Origin: Glaciihabitans sp. INWT7
Lineage (GTDB): Bacteria; Actinomycetota; Actinomycetes; Actinomycetales; Microbacteriaceae
Direction: 5' to 3'
DNA length: 64,000 bases
Assembly: GCF_014217685.1 (NCBI RefSeq)
Contig: NZ_CP043653.1
Span: forward strand, 2,856,419 to 2,920,418
Positions within the stretch are counted from its first letter, which is position 1, and each line of letters opens with the position of its first letter. Under the pieces are notes generated by a model. The model saw nothing but the letters and a program-made list of their open reading frames with translations, did no database searches and was not told where the DNA came from. Both the position numbers and the translations under genes were made by a program. This document shows positions 1 to 8,680 of this stretch, piece by piece.

Positions 1-3
1 TCG

Positions 4-993
4 TCATCGCAGCGCCAACAGGCCGTCGGCGACCGACTCGAGGTCGAGTGAGTTCACCGCCCGCACGGTCTCGCGCGCCTCCGCGGGGAATGCTGTGGAG
101 CCTGAGACCGCGCCCCCGATCGCTCCGGCCATCGCGGCCACGGTATCGCTGTCGCCGCCGAGCGAAGCCGCGGCGCAGACGGCCCGCCAGGGATCGTGCG
201 GGAAGGTGGCGAGGATCCCGAACGCGGCCGGCACGGACTCCTGCGTGGCGAGACTCGTGCCGATGACCTCGTACAGGCGGGTGAGACTGCCGTGGGGATC
301 GGCGGGATCGGCCAGGTCGATCGCGAGGCGGATGCGTGCCGACACATCCGCCGCCGCGACCCAGTAGCCCCGGCTCGCGCCCAGCCGGGCCGCCTCGATC
401 GCCGTGTCGAAGGCCTCACCGAGGTCGGCGCCGTCGATTCCGGCGCTGATGGCGGCAGCGACCGCGCTCGCTCCGGCTATCGCGACGCCGGTGTTGTGCG
501 AGACGAGGCTGGTCGACGCGACGAGGTCGACCAGGGTGTCAACAGGCTGCCATGTGCGGATGATGCCGACCGGTGTCACCCGCATGGCGGCACCATTCGT
601 CGTTCCGAACCGACCGGCGGTCGCTATCGGCTCGCCGTCGAGCACGGCGCGCACGGCGCGCTTCGTCGACGGCCCGAGAAGGTCGAGCGAACCTCGCTCT
701 CGCATGTCGTCCTCCCACGCCACGAGAGCGGCGGCGAATGCCCCCGGATCCACCGTGCCCCGCCCCGCGATGAGGAGGTCGGCGAGCAAGAGCGCCTGCT
801 CGGTGTCATCCGTGATGTGTCCCGCCGGGAGCCCACCGGCGAGGGGATGCCCAGGATCCGCGGCCCGGAAGCCATCGATGACGCCATAGCGGCCGGCGAT
901 CTCGGCGCGTGACATCTGCTGGGTCGGCATGCCCAGGGCATCGCCGATCGCGAGTCCGTACAGGGCTGCGATGGCGTGCTCGCGAGCGCTCAC
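4..993 (-). CDS. ADP-ribosylglycohydrolase family protein
   Basis: A 329-residue protein of the ADP-ribosylglycohydrolase (DraG/ARH) superfamily, which hydrolyses N-glycosidic bonds of ADP-ribosyl or ribosyl substrates using a di-Mg centre. Visible metal-site motifs are GDALG (residues 17-21), TDDTE (61-65) and a C-terminal GGDSDT. I chose the GTG at 993, whose GTGA overlaps the stop of the upstream gntR gene; a longer open frame upstream is only a shadow of gntR. It is the last gene of a four-gene operon with an NCS1 permease and a cysteine hydrolase, so a role in salvage or breakdown of a ribosylated base is more likely than protein de-ADP-ribosylation. That role is inference; the family call is firm. 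Confidence 0.88.
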   Translation of the reverse strand: MSAREHAIAALYGLAIGDALGMPTQQMSRAEIAGRYGVIDGFRAADPGHPLAGGLPAGHITDDTEQALLLADLLIAGRGTVDPGAFAAALVAWEDDMRERGSLDLLGPSTKRAVRAVLDGEPIATAGRFGTTNGAAMRVTPVGIIRTWQPVDTLVDLVASTSLVSHNTGVAIAGASAVAAAISAGIDGADLGEAFDTAIEAARLGASRGYWVAAADVSARIRLAIDLADPADPHGSLTRLYEVIGTSLATQESVPAAFGILATFPHDPWRAVCAAASLGGDSDTVAAMAGAIGGAVSGSTAFPAEARETVRAVNSLDLESVADGLLALR

Positions 994-1715
994 TCGTGCG
1001 CCGAGAACTGGAAGTGCAGGCTGAAGTGAGCGGGATCGAGCAGGCTCTCCACGTGCTCCACGAGCTCGCCGACGGCGTTGCGGGTGACGCAGCGCGACCA
1101 GAGGAATGGCGCCGCGGGCGGGCGCTCGAGAAGTGCGGCCTCCGTCGAGTCGAGCATCCTCACCTCCACCCACTGCTCGCCGGTCGACGCGACGAGGTCG
1201 CACTCGAGCAGCATGCGAGTGAGCGATCCCGCGGCCTGGCCGGCCGCGACCGCGTCGGCCACCTGAGCCGTCGCCCGCACCCGTGATCTCTCGTAGGAGA
1301 TCACCGGGCCGTTCACGATGGACCGCAGGCGATCGATCGCGATGAAGCTGTCGCTCGGTTCCCCGAGCGATGCGGCGAGCGCGGCATCCTGCACGGGTTG
1401 CGCGCCGATGACCCGCACCGTCGTCTCGAGCCCCTGCTCTTGGAGGGCCCGCGCCCAGCCGAGCCTCACGTTGAGCGGTCGACCATCGTAGGTGACGAAG
1501 GATCCCTTGCCCGAGCGCGTGCTGATGAGCCCGGCACGGCCGAGCTCGGTGAGGGCCGCGCGCACAGTGTTGCGGCTCACCGAGAATCTCTCGGCGAGAG
1601 TGGTCTCCCCGGGCAGCTGCAGCCCGTACGGCACCTCGCCCGCGCGGATCTCCCCGGTGAGGATGCGCGCGATCTCCTCGTGTTTGAGCCCAGAGACCCG
1701 TGCGCCGCCGACCAT
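990..1715 (-). CDS. GntR family regulator, HutC/UTRA subfamily
   Basis: A 241-residue transcription factor with an N-terminal winged helix-turn-helix (about residues 8-75, with the typical LPGETTLAERFSVSRNTVR stretch) and a C-terminal UTRA effector-binding domain (about 95-235). This layout is that of HutC-type repressors that bind small metabolites. It sits inside the operon between the hydrolase (start overlaps that gene's stop by one base, TGATG) and the ADP-ribosylglycohydrolase, so it probably controls its own operon; tandem repeats just downstream of the operon promoter are the likely operator. The effector is unknown but should be the permease substrate or a derivative. Confidence 0.92.
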   Translation of the reverse strand: MVGGARVSGLKHEEIARILTGEIRAGEVPYGLQLPGETTLAERFSVSRNTVRAALTELGRAGLISTRSGKGSFVTYDGRPLNVRLGWARALQEQGLETTVRVIGAQPVQDAALAASLGEPSDSFIAIDRLRSIVNGPVISYERSRVRATAQVADAVAAGQAAGSLTRMLLECDLVASTGEQWVEVRMLDSTEAALLERPPAAPFLWSRCVTRNAVGELVEHVESLLDPAHFSLHFQFSAHE

Positions 1716-2254
1716 CAGGACATCACGGCGTCAGCGCTCGTGACCTCGATCAGCGGGCCGTAGAGCGCCATCGCGTCGAGGGCGCGCTGGTGGTCTGCCG
1801 CACTCAATCCGGCGCAGGCGTCCTGCGCGACGAGCACGCGCACCCCGGCATCCGCGGCGGCGAGGGCGGTCGAGAGCACGCAGCAGTCGGTGGAGACGCC
1901 GGCGAGCACCACCGCCGCATCCGGTCCGATGATCGTGGAGAGTTCATCTCCCCATTTGCCGAAGGTCGTGCGCGAGATCACCGGATGGTCGGTGCCGGAG
2001 AACGCCGGCATCAGCTCGTAGAGCGGATCGCTGTGGTGCACGAGGGCGAACGGCCACAGCTCGTAATAGGGCACCCAGGCGCCGGTCGGATGCTCCGGCG
2101 CGATGAACCGCGTGTACACGACCCGCTCACCGAAGTGTTCGACGAGACGCGCGACGGTCGGTTCGATCGCCGCGTAGCCCGGGGTGAACCAGGCGCTGCT
2201 CGGATCCCCGAACACCACCTGCATGTCGATGACGACCAGCCAGGGACCGTTCAT
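1715..2254 (-). CDS. Isochorismatase-family cysteine hydrolase
   Basis: A 179-residue cysteine hydrolase of the isochorismatase superfamily, which includes nicotinamidase, ureidoacrylate hydrolase and N-carbamoylsarcosine amidase. The expected triad is visible: Asp10 in VVIDMQ, Lys100 in TFGKWGDEL and Cys125 in GVSTDCCV. Its stop overlaps the start of gntR, and its own start overlaps the end of the permease gene by 4 bp (ATGA). With an NCS1 permease next to it, an amidase step on an imported base-like compound is plausible. The exact substrate cannot be read from the sequence. Confidence 0.88.
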   Translation of the reverse strand: MNGPWLVVIDMQVVFGDPSSAWFTPGYAAIEPTVARLVEHFGERVVYTRFIAPEHPTGAWVPYYELWPFALVHHSDPLYELMPAFSGTDHPVISRTTFGKWGDELSTIIGPDAAVVLAGVSTDCCVLSTALAAADAGVRVLVAQDACAGLSAADHQRALDAMALYGPLIEVTSADAVMS

Positions 2255-3735
2255 CGCACTACGGTCTCAACGGGCTCCTCGATCGGCAGTGCCTCCTGGC
2301 GACGGATTGTCGCCCGGCTGAAGACGATCGTGCCCAAGAAGCCGACGAGCAACGACAGCAGCACCCCGAGGTTGGCGTAGGACCAGTCCTTCGCGAGGCC
2401 GAGCGGGCCGAGGAAGTAGCCCTGCCAGTTGAGCCACGGCACGTCGGCGGTGGCCACGACGAGTCCCCAGCCGAGACCGGTGCCCACGACGATGAGCAGG
2501 ATCGGCACCCAGCGCACGTCGCCGTAGCGCCCGGTGGTCGAGTAGAGCTCTGCCTCCGCGTAGTCCTTGCGGCGCAGGATCACGTCGGCGACCATCACCC
2601 CGCACCACACTGCGACCGGCACTCCGAGGGTGATGAGGAAGCCCTGGAACGGACCGATGAAGTTCGTCGCGAAGAAGACGACCACGATCGCGCCGACGAT
2701 CATCACCACGCCGTCGATGCCGGCGGCGGCGAAGCGGGGGATTCGGATGCCGGCGCTGAGCAGCGCAAGACCGGAGGAGTAGATGTCGAGCACCGCTCCC
2801 CCGACGAGGCCGAGCACGGCGACGAGCGCAAACGGAATCAGGAACCAGACCGGGAGGATCGACGTGAGCGCGCCGATCGGGTCACCGCTGATCGCGTCGC
2901 TCAGCTTGGAGGAGGATCCGGCGAGGAGCAGTCCGAACACCACGAGCACGATCGGCGCGACGGCGGCTCCGAAGGTGGTCCATCCGACCACGGCCGAGCT
3001 GCGGGTGGATCGCGGGAGATAGCGCGAATAGTCCGCCGCGGCATTGACCCAACCGAGGCCGAAGCCAGTCATGACGAGCACGAGAGCGCCGACGACGGCC
3101 TGGGGCTGGCCGGCCGGGATGGCCGCGATCTTCGCGAAGTCGATGCTGGGCAGCGCGAGCACGATGTAGACGACGGTGAGCACTCCCGTGATCACGGTGA
3201 TCCATACCTGAAGACGCATGATGAAGTCGATGCCGACGATGCCCGCGACCACGATGAGGGCCGCGATCACGATCAAAGCGACGATCTTCGTCGCGATCCC
3301 CCCGTCGAAGCCGAGCTCCGTGAACACCGTGGAGGTCGCGAGCACGGCGAGAGCGGTCAGCGCCGTCTCCCAGCCCACCGTGAGCACCCAGGACAGCACG
3401 GCGGGAACCCGGTTTCCCCGCACCCCGAAGGCCGCCCGGCTGAGCACCATCGTCGGGGCCGAGCCACGCTTGCCGGCGAGCGCGACGATGCCGCAGAGCA
3501 GGAACGAGACGATGATGCCGACAAGGCTGACGAAAGTCGCCTGCCAGAACGAGATGCCGAAGCCGAGGATGAAGGATCCGTAGCTGATGCCGAAGACCGA
3601 GACGTTCGCGCCGAACCACGGCCAGAACAGGCTGGACGCCGTTCCCTTTCGCTCGGACTCCTGAATCGTGTTGATGCCATTGAGCTCGATGCCCCTGGCT
3701 TCCCGCAGGTCTCGTGGGGTGTCGGTGGTGCTCAC
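2251..3735 (-). CDS. NCS1 family nucleobase/cation permease
   Basis: A 494-residue integral membrane transporter of the nucleobase:cation symporter-1 family (cytosine, purine, hydantoin or allantoin permeases), with about twelve hydrophobic segments. The N-terminal part reads GIELNGINTIQESERKG and then a FWPWFGANVSV first helix, as in CodB/PucI-like proteins. The GTG at 3735 is preferred over an upstream ATG (3768) because a strong GGAGGA lies six bases before it. It is the first gene of the operon and is followed by a 4-bp overlap with the hydrolase. Import of a nucleobase-like compound into the cytoplasm is well supported; the substrate is not. Confidence 0.9.
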   Translation of the reverse strand: MSTTDTPRDLREARGIELNGINTIQESERKGTASSLFWPWFGANVSVFGISYGSFILGFGISFWQATFVSLVGIIVSFLLCGIVALAGKRGSAPTMVLSRAAFGVRGNRVPAVLSWVLTVGWETALTALAVLATSTVFTELGFDGGIATKIVALIVIAALIVVAGIVGIDFIMRLQVWITVITGVLTVVYIVLALPSIDFAKIAAIPAGQPQAVVGALVLVMTGFGLGWVNAAADYSRYLPRSTRSSAVVGWTTFGAAVAPIVLVVFGLLLAGSSSKLSDAISGDPIGALTSILPVWFLIPFALVAVLGLVGGAVLDIYSSGLALLSAGIRIPRFAAAGIDGVVMIVGAIVVVFFATNFIGPFQGFLITLGVPVAVWCGVMVADVILRRKDYAEAELYSTTGRYGDVRWVPILLIVVGTGLGWGLVVATADVPWLNWQGYFLGPLGLAKDWSYANLGVLLSLLVGFLGTIVFSRATIRRQEALPIEEPVETVVR

Positions 3736-3773
3736 AGAATTCCTCCGGTTCGTCGTGACAACGCGCATACTGC

Positions 3774-3793
3774 ACCTGTTCAGACCTGTTCAG
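3774..3793. promoter_or_regulatory. Tandem direct repeat, probable GntR operator
   Basis: Two perfect head-to-tail copies of ACCTGTTCAG (3774-3783 and 3784-3793) lie 11-12 bases downstream of the -10 box and before the start of the permease gene. Bound protein there would block the operon promoter. The assignment to the operon's own GntR protein is inference from position. Confidence 0.5.
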
Positions 3794-3804
3794 TCCGTGA
3801 GCAC

Positions 3805-3834
3805 ACGCTAGTGGGCTCCCCGCCAGGCTGTCAA
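3805..3834 (-). promoter_or_regulatory. Promoter of the NCS1 permease operon
   Basis: On the minus strand, a perfect -35 TTGACA (3829-3834) is separated by 18 bases from a -10 TAGCGT (3805-3810). Transcription would start near 3798 and run through the tandem repeats into the permease gene. The -35 box nearly touches the leaderless promoter of the divergent yrdB-like gene. Confidence 0.6.
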
Positions 3835-3854
3835 TGCATCGCTACTGTTGGGGT

Positions 3855-4247
3855 GTGACAACGCCAGGAACTGTTGCGGTGCGAATCGGGCCGAATGACG
3901 TGCTTCGCTTCGTCCTCGAGCTGTTCGCCCTGTTCTCCCTCGGATTCTGGGGATACCTCGCCTGGCCGTTTCCGTGGCCCGGAGTGCTCTTCATGGTCGG
4001 CGCTCCGCTCTTCGCCGCCGTGGTCTGGGCCCTGTTCCGATCCCCGAAGGCGGTGTTCCCGCTCGATGTCGTCGGCCGCAGCCTCGTGGAGATCTTCGTG
4101 ATGGGGGCCGCCGTCGCCGTCTGGTTCATGATCGGATACCCCGTAGTCGGCGTGATCTTCGGTGTTGTCGCCGCGATCAGCGGCGTCATCGCGGGCCGCG
4201 CGGAAATCGCGGCGGAACTGACAGCACAGGAAGCAGAACCACGATGA
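3855..4247 (+). CDS. YrdB-like (DUF2568) membrane protein
   Basis: A 130-residue protein with about four hydrophobic helices and the opening VLRFVLELFALFSLGFWGYL typical of the YrdB/DUF2568 family, whose function is unknown. I chose the GTG at 3855: a -10-like TACTGT (3843-3848) ends six bases before it, so the mRNA would begin at the start codon. An ATG at 3834 lies in frame but upstream of that promoter. The last codons overlap the nagA start by 4 bp (ATGA), so the two are translated from one transcript. Why a membrane protein of this kind is paired with nagA is not clear. Confidence 0.8.
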   Translation: MTTPGTVAVRIGPNDVLRFVLELFALFSLGFWGYLAWPFPWPGVLFMVGAPLFAAVVWALFRSPKAVFPLDVVGRSLVEIFVMGAAVAVWFMIGYPVVGVIFGVVAAISGVIAGRAEIAAELTAQEAEPR

Positions 4248-5377
4248 CCACCCTCTTTCACAGTGCCCGCAAGCTCGATGGCCACGGACAGGTCGACGAC
4301 TTCTGGGCGCTCGTGCGCGGTGACACGATCGACTCCGTCGGCTCCGGACCGCAGCATCCGCAGGCCGACACCGTGGTCGACGTCGGAGGCCGCTGGTTCG
4401 TGCCCGGTTTCATCGACATCCACGCGCACGGAGGAGGAGGGCACTCCTTCGACAACGGCGGGGAGGAGATCGCCGCGGCACTCGATGCTCACCGCGCCCA
4501 TGGCACCACCCGCTCGGTGATCAGCCTCGTGGCGAATCCGGTCGCACAGTTGCGCGAGAGTCTCGGCGTGATCGCCGAGCTGGCGGCATCCGATCCACTC
4601 GTGCTCGGCTCGCACCTCGAGGGGCCGTTCCTCTCTTCCGATCGCCGGGGTGCCCACAACCCGCAGTTCCTCCTCGACCCCCTCCCGTGGGCGGTCGACG
4701 AACTGCTCGGCGCCGCTCGCGGCACCCTGCGCCAGATCACGATCGCTCCCGAGCGCGAAGGCGCCCTCGAGGCGATCGACGTGCTGGTGGAGAATCGGGT
4801 GACCGTGGCAGTGGGCCACACCGATGCCGGATTCGACCTCACCCGCGAGGCCTTCGACCGGGGAGCGCGCCTGCTCACCCACGTCTTCAATGCCATGGCG
4901 CCGATCCATCATCGGGCGCCGGGACCGATCATCGCCGCTTTCGAAGACGAGAGGGTGACCATCGAGCTCATTCTCGACGGCCTCCACGTGCATCCGGATG
5001 TCGCTGCGATGGTGTTCCGTTCGGCACCCGGCCGGGTCGCACTGGTGACCGACGCGATGGCCGCGGCGGCATCCGACGACGGAGACTACCGCCTCGGTTC
5101 CCTCAATGTGACGGTGAAAGACGGCCTTGCCGTGCTGTCGGGCACCTCGACCATCGCGGGCTCCACCCTCACCCAGGACGCCGCGCTGCGCTGCGCGATC
5201 GAGGCGACCGGGATCTCACCACGGGATGCGGTCGCAGCCCTCACCATCACTCCCGCCACCGCGCTCGGCTACGGGCACCGCTTCGGGTACCTCGCTCCCG
5301 GCTTCGCCGCCGATGCAGTGCTGCTCGATCACGAGTGGCAGGTCTCCGAGGTGTGGGCGGCCGGCGCGAAGCTGTAG
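4244..5377 (+). CDS. nagA: N-acetylglucosamine-6-phosphate deacetylase
   Basis: A 377-residue amidohydrolase that deacetylates GlcNAc-6-phosphate to glucosamine-6-phosphate in the cytoplasm. Seen: the metal-binding FIDIHAHGGGG near residue 60, EGPFLSSDRRGAHNPQ carrying the metal-site Glu, VGHTDAG and THVFNAMAPIHHR with metal or substrate His residues, and the catalytic Asp in VALVTDAMA. Length is normal for NagA. It starts at the ATG inside the stop of the yrdB-like gene. nagB lies convergently 63 bp away and supplies the next step, so the two halves of the amino-sugar pathway are read from opposite strands. Confidence 0.95.
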   Translation: MTTLFHSARKLDGHGQVDDFWALVRGDTIDSVGSGPQHPQADTVVDVGGRWFVPGFIDIHAHGGGGHSFDNGGEEIAAALDAHRAHGTTRSVISLVANPVAQLRESLGVIAELAASDPLVLGSHLEGPFLSSDRRGAHNPQFLLDPLPWAVDELLGAARGTLRQITIAPEREGALEAIDVLVENRVTVAVGHTDAGFDLTREAFDRGARLLTHVFNAMAPIHHRAPGPIIAAFEDERVTIELILDGLHVHPDVAAMVFRSAPGRVALVTDAMAAAASDDGDYRLGSLNVTVKDGLAVLSGTSTIAGSTLTQDAALRCAIEATGISPRDAVAALTITPATALGYGHRFGYLAPGFAADAVLLDHEWQVSEVWAAGAKL

Positions 5378-5406
5378 CCTCGCCGGGGCATCCCCCGTCT
5401 CCTGCG

Positions 5407-5434
5407 CCTCGACCGCCATTCGAGCGGGTCGAGG
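5407..5434. terminator. Hairpin between convergent nagA and nagB
   Basis: CCTCGACC (5407-5414) pairs perfectly with GGTCGAGG (5427-5434) around a 12-base loop in the 63-bp gap between the ends of nagA and nagB. Position suggests a bidirectional terminator; no clear T run is seen on either side. Confidence 0.5.
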
Positions 5435-5440
5435 GGCGGG

Positions 5441-6211
5441 CTACAGGCCCTCCCACTCCGGCTTGTTGGCCCAGGCGTAGCGGTAGTAGTCGACGTTCGC
5501 GAGGCCGGAAGCGGCGGCCTCATCGACGATCACCGTGACGTGCGAGTGCAGCTGGATCGCGGATCCGGGAGCACTCGCTGTCACCGGACCCTCCACCGCC
5601 GCCGCGATCGCCGCCGCCTTGCCCTCGCCGAAGGCGAGCAGCACCAGGTGACGGGCACGACGGATGGTGCCGAGTCCCTGTGTGATGCAGTTGACCGGCA
5701 CCTCGTCGACCGAGGCGAAGAACCGGGCATTGTCACGGCGCGTCTGCTGTGTCAGTGTCTTGACACGGGTGAGCGACTCGAACGACGAGCCGGGCTCATT
5801 GAAGCCGATGTGCCCGTCGGTGCCGATGCCAAGCACCTGCAGGTCGACTCCCCCGGCAGCCCGGATGGCGAGCTCATAGTCCTCGCCCGCTGTCTCGATC
5901 GGCCCGAGGTGGCCGGGCACCGCCACGAGTGATTCGTCGAGCCCGAGCGGTTCGACAACCTCCCGGGTGATCACGGCGCGATAGCTCTCCGGATGGCCGT
6001 CGGGCAGTCCGACATACTCGTCGAGGGCGAAGCCGCGCGCCCGGGAGAGATCGGCCCGCCGGCCAGCGAGGGCGCGCCAGACCCCGAGCGGAGTCGATCC
6101 GGTCGCGAGGCCGAGCACGGCATCCGCTCTTCTCGCGACGAGCGCGAGGATGGCATCGGCCGCCAACTCGCCCGCCTCTGCGGTGTCTTTCACGATCACG
6201 ATCTCAGCCAT
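5441..6211 (-). CDS. nagB: Glucosamine-6-phosphate deaminase
   Basis: A 256-residue isomerase/deaminase converting glucosamine-6-phosphate to fructose-6-phosphate and ammonia. Family motifs are clear: LGLATGSTPLGVW (phosphate loop), FALDEYVGL with the catalytic Asp, and GIGTDGHIGFNEPGSS with the catalytic His and Glu. The ATG at 6211 gives the normal N-terminus MAEIVIVKD; an upstream in-frame start is a shadow. It overlaps the end of the ROK kinase gene by 8 bp and is the last gene of the minus-strand nag operon. Confidence 0.95.
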   Translation of the reverse strand: MAEIVIVKDTAEAGELAADAILALVARRADAVLGLATGSTPLGVWRALAGRRADLSRARGFALDEYVGLPDGHPESYRAVITREVVEPLGLDESLVAVPGHLGPIETAGEDYELAIRAAGGVDLQVLGIGTDGHIGFNEPGSSFESLTRVKTLTQQTRRDNARFFASVDEVPVNCITQGLGTIRRARHLVLLAFGEGKAAAIAAAVEGPVTASAPGSAIQLHSHVTVIVDEAAASGLANVDYYRYAWANKPEWEGL

Positions 6212-7199
6212 CGGTCGATGCCCTTCCCTGGTCTGCTTCTCTGTTCTGTTGCGGTTCTGGTCGAACGAGCGGGGTCGGCCGCGGGCCATCGCCGATCGAT
6301 GGCGCCCCGACGAAGGCGGCCCCGACCGCCGACACGGGAGTGCCCGCGGGCACGAGTCGCACTCGCTCGGAGAGTCGCAGCGAGGCGATGAATGGCGAGT
6401 GCTCCGACCAACCGTCGAGCGCTGCCCGGATTCCGGCCAACAGCGGGTCTCCGAGCGAACTGATGCCGCCGCCGATCACCACGGTCTCCACATCGACGCT
6501 CAACACGAGGATCCGCACCGCGGAGGCCACATTGGCCAGGAAGCGTTGCCTGACCTCGACAGCGAGGGGCTCGCCCGCGAGCGCGGACTCGAAGAGTGCG
6601 TGCACCGGGGACGCGGCGTCGCTCGGCCACTGTCGCGAGACCGCCGATCCGGAAGCCACCATCTCGAGGCATCCACGTTGTCCGCACTGGCAGACCGGAC
6701 CTTCGGTGTCGACCGGGATGTGCCCGATCTCGCCCGCGGTACCGCGGGCACCGCGCCACAGCCGACCCTCGAGAACGAGGCCCGCGGCGAGCCCGGTACC
6801 GAGGTTGAGATAGGCCATGGATGTCGTCGGCGGCAGCTCGAGCAGATGGAAGGCTCCCAGAGCCGCGGCATTCACATCGTTCTCCACCCGCACCGCAACC
6901 CCGAGCATGCGGGAGAGCTCGCCGCCGAGTTCGAGCTCATCCAGCCCGAGATTGACCGCGTGCGAGACGCGTCCACTCGAGCTGTCGACCGCGCCGGGTA
7001 CTCCGACTCCCACTGACTCGATGCTGCCGACCGGCACCCGCAAAGCGGTCGCGAGAGACGAGACCACTCCCGCTGTCGTCTGCAGCACCGAGGTGGCGCC
7101 GAAGCCGGTGGATACTCTCAACTGGTGCAGGATGCGACCCGTCTCGTCGATGGCCACCGCGTCGGTCTTCGTGCCGCCGACGTCCACTCCGACCCTCAT
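6204..7199 (-). CDS. ROK family sugar kinase, probable N-acetylglucosamine kinase
   Basis: A 331-residue ROK (repressor, ORF, kinase) protein without a DNA-binding domain. It has the ATP-binding VDVGGTKTD at residues 5-13, the catalytic region ENDVNAAALG, GTGLAAG, GEIGH and the zinc motif CQCGQRGCLE. It sits between a GH3 hexosaminidase (4-bp overlap) and nagB (8-bp overlap), so GlcNAc is the likely substrate, making the GlcNAc-6-phosphate that NagA uses. Glucose or another hexose cannot be excluded. The last 30 residues are proline- and charge-rich and look like a disordered tail. Confidence 0.85.
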   Translation of the reverse strand: MRVGVDVGGTKTDAVAIDETGRILHQLRVSTGFGATSVLQTTAGVVSSLATALRVPVGSIESVGVGVPGAVDSSSGRVSHAVNLGLDELELGGELSRMLGVAVRVENDVNAAALGAFHLLELPPTTSMAYLNLGTGLAAGLVLEGRLWRGARGTAGEIGHIPVDTEGPVCQCGQRGCLEMVASGSAVSRQWPSDAASPVHALFESALAGEPLAVEVRQRFLANVASAVRILVLSVDVETVVIGGGISSLGDPLLAGIRAALDGWSEHSPFIASLRLSERVRLVPAGTPVSAVGAAFVGAPSIGDGPRPTPLVRPEPQQNREADQGRASTDG

Positions 7200-8647
7200 G
7201 CGCCGGCCCGCCTCTCCAGCCAGCGGAGCAGGGCGAGGCCCGCGTGACGGGACGCCCCGAAGGTGGCGACATCTGCATAGCGCCGGTCGTCCGACGGCCA
7301 GCCCATCTCCACCACGAAGGTGGACGGATGCTGTCGGCGCACCTCGTCGATCAGGCTCCGCACCCAGGCCCGGCGGTGATTGCCCCGACCGACGATCACC
7401 GGTTGGACACCGGGAAGCAGGTGAAGTGTCTCTCCGTCCCGCACCACGATCGCCTCCGCGCCGGCCGCGACCGGCCCCCAGGGACAGGCGCCGACGGCGA
7501 TGTTCGCCTCGGTTTCCAGGACGACGATGGCGCGATCCGGCTCGATCCGATGAGCAGCAGTGTCGAACGCCGCAGTGTCGAATGAGGCGGCGGTCCGTTC
7601 GAGCGAGAACCGAAGATCCGCCTCATATGCCGGCAGCGGAATGTGGCGGGCTTCCTCCTCGGAATCCCGAGCCAGCCGCCGCACCCGTGCGGAGGCATCG
7701 GCAAGCCGGCCGGGGTCCAGCCGTCCTGACGCCACGGCATCGGCGAGTACCTGCTCGATGTCGTCGAGCTGATCGGCCGTGTTCTCTGTGCCGATGCAGA
7801 GGAGGTCGCAGCCCGCGGCCACAGCCCTCACGGCAGCCTCGGGGATGCCGATCTCGCCGCTGGCCCCCGCCATATCGAGGGCGTCGGTGACGATCACCCC
7901 GTCGAATCCGAGTTCTCGCCGCAAGAGGTCCCCGAGCACCGTGGGAGAAAAGGTCGCGGGAGACTGCGCATCGAGCTGAGGCACCATGATGTGCGAGGTC
8001 ATGATCGTACGCACGCCCGCAGCGATCGCGGCGACGAAGGGCGCGAGCTCACGGTCACGGAGCTGGTCGAGCGATCGATCGATCACTGGCAGCGCCAGGT
8101 GGGAGTCGAGAGCGGTGTCGCCGTGTCCCGGAAAGTGTTTGGCGCTGCCGGCGATTCCGGTGGCCTGGAGTCCCGCGACCCAGGCGGCGCTATGGCGGGC
8201 GACCAGCGAGGGATCCGTTCCGAAGCTGCGCACACCGATCACCGGGTTGTCCGGGTTGGAGTTGATGTCGACATCCGGAGCGAAATCGAGCGTGCACCCG
8301 GCCCGGCGCAACTCCCAGCCCACGGTCGTCGCTATGGCCTTCGTGTAGTCGACGTCGTCGGTGCGGCCGAGGATGGCGTTGCCCGGATAGGGCGAGCCGA
8401 CCCGGTCGTGCAGGCGGGTCACGTCGCCGCCCTCCTCGTCCACGGCGATCACGGCGAGGGGATTGGCGGCACGGATGGCGGCGGTGAGTTCGCTGAGTTG
8501 CGCCGCAGAGACGATGTTCTGCCCGAAGAGACAGACGCCGGCGAGACCGCCGCGAAGCCGGACAGCGAGCCAGTCGGGAAGAGCGTGACCGACGAAGCCC
8601 GGAAGCAGGATTCCAGCGGTCGTGGCCCGGGAAGGTCGACTGGCCAC
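7196..8647 (-). CDS. Glycoside hydrolase family 3 beta-N-acetylhexosaminidase (NagZ-like)
   Basis: A 483-residue GH3 enzyme. The NagZ signature KHFPGHGDTALDSH is present, which carries the Asp-His acid/base dyad of bacterial hexosaminidases, and the nucleophile Asp is in GVIVTDALDMAGA. No signal peptide is visible, so it should act in the cytoplasm on imported chito- or muropeptide-derived sugars. The GTG at 8647 is preferred because AAGGGAG precedes it by a good distance; an ATG at 8668 has no ribosome site. The C-terminal third (after about residue 330) is an extra domain as in two-domain NagZ proteins. First gene of the hexosaminidase-kinase-nagB operon. Confidence 0.88.
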   Translation of the reverse strand: MASRPSRATTAGILLPGFVGHALPDWLAVRLRGGLAGVCLFGQNIVSAAQLSELTAAIRAANPLAVIAVDEEGGDVTRLHDRVGSPYPGNAILGRTDDVDYTKAIATTVGWELRRAGCTLDFAPDVDINSNPDNPVIGVRSFGTDPSLVARHSAAWVAGLQATGIAGSAKHFPGHGDTALDSHLALPVIDRSLDQLRDRELAPFVAAIAAGVRTIMTSHIMVPQLDAQSPATFSPTVLGDLLRRELGFDGVIVTDALDMAGASGEIGIPEAAVRAVAAGCDLLCIGTENTADQLDDIEQVLADAVASGRLDPGRLADASARVRRLARDSEEEARHIPLPAYEADLRFSLERTAASFDTAAFDTAAHRIEPDRAIVVLETEANIAVGACPWGPVAAGAEAIVVRDGETLHLLPGVQPVIVGRGNHRRAWVRSLIDEVRRQHPSTFVVEMGWPSDDRRYADVATFGASRHAGLALLRWLERRAGA

Positions 8648-8680
8648 GCGGTGCTCCCTTCGAATCATGGGACGGGGTTT

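Noticed and set aside
994-1203. N-terminal extension of the ADP-ribosylglycohydrolase
   Set aside because: It overlaps gntR in another frame; the family N-terminus begins at the GTG at 993.
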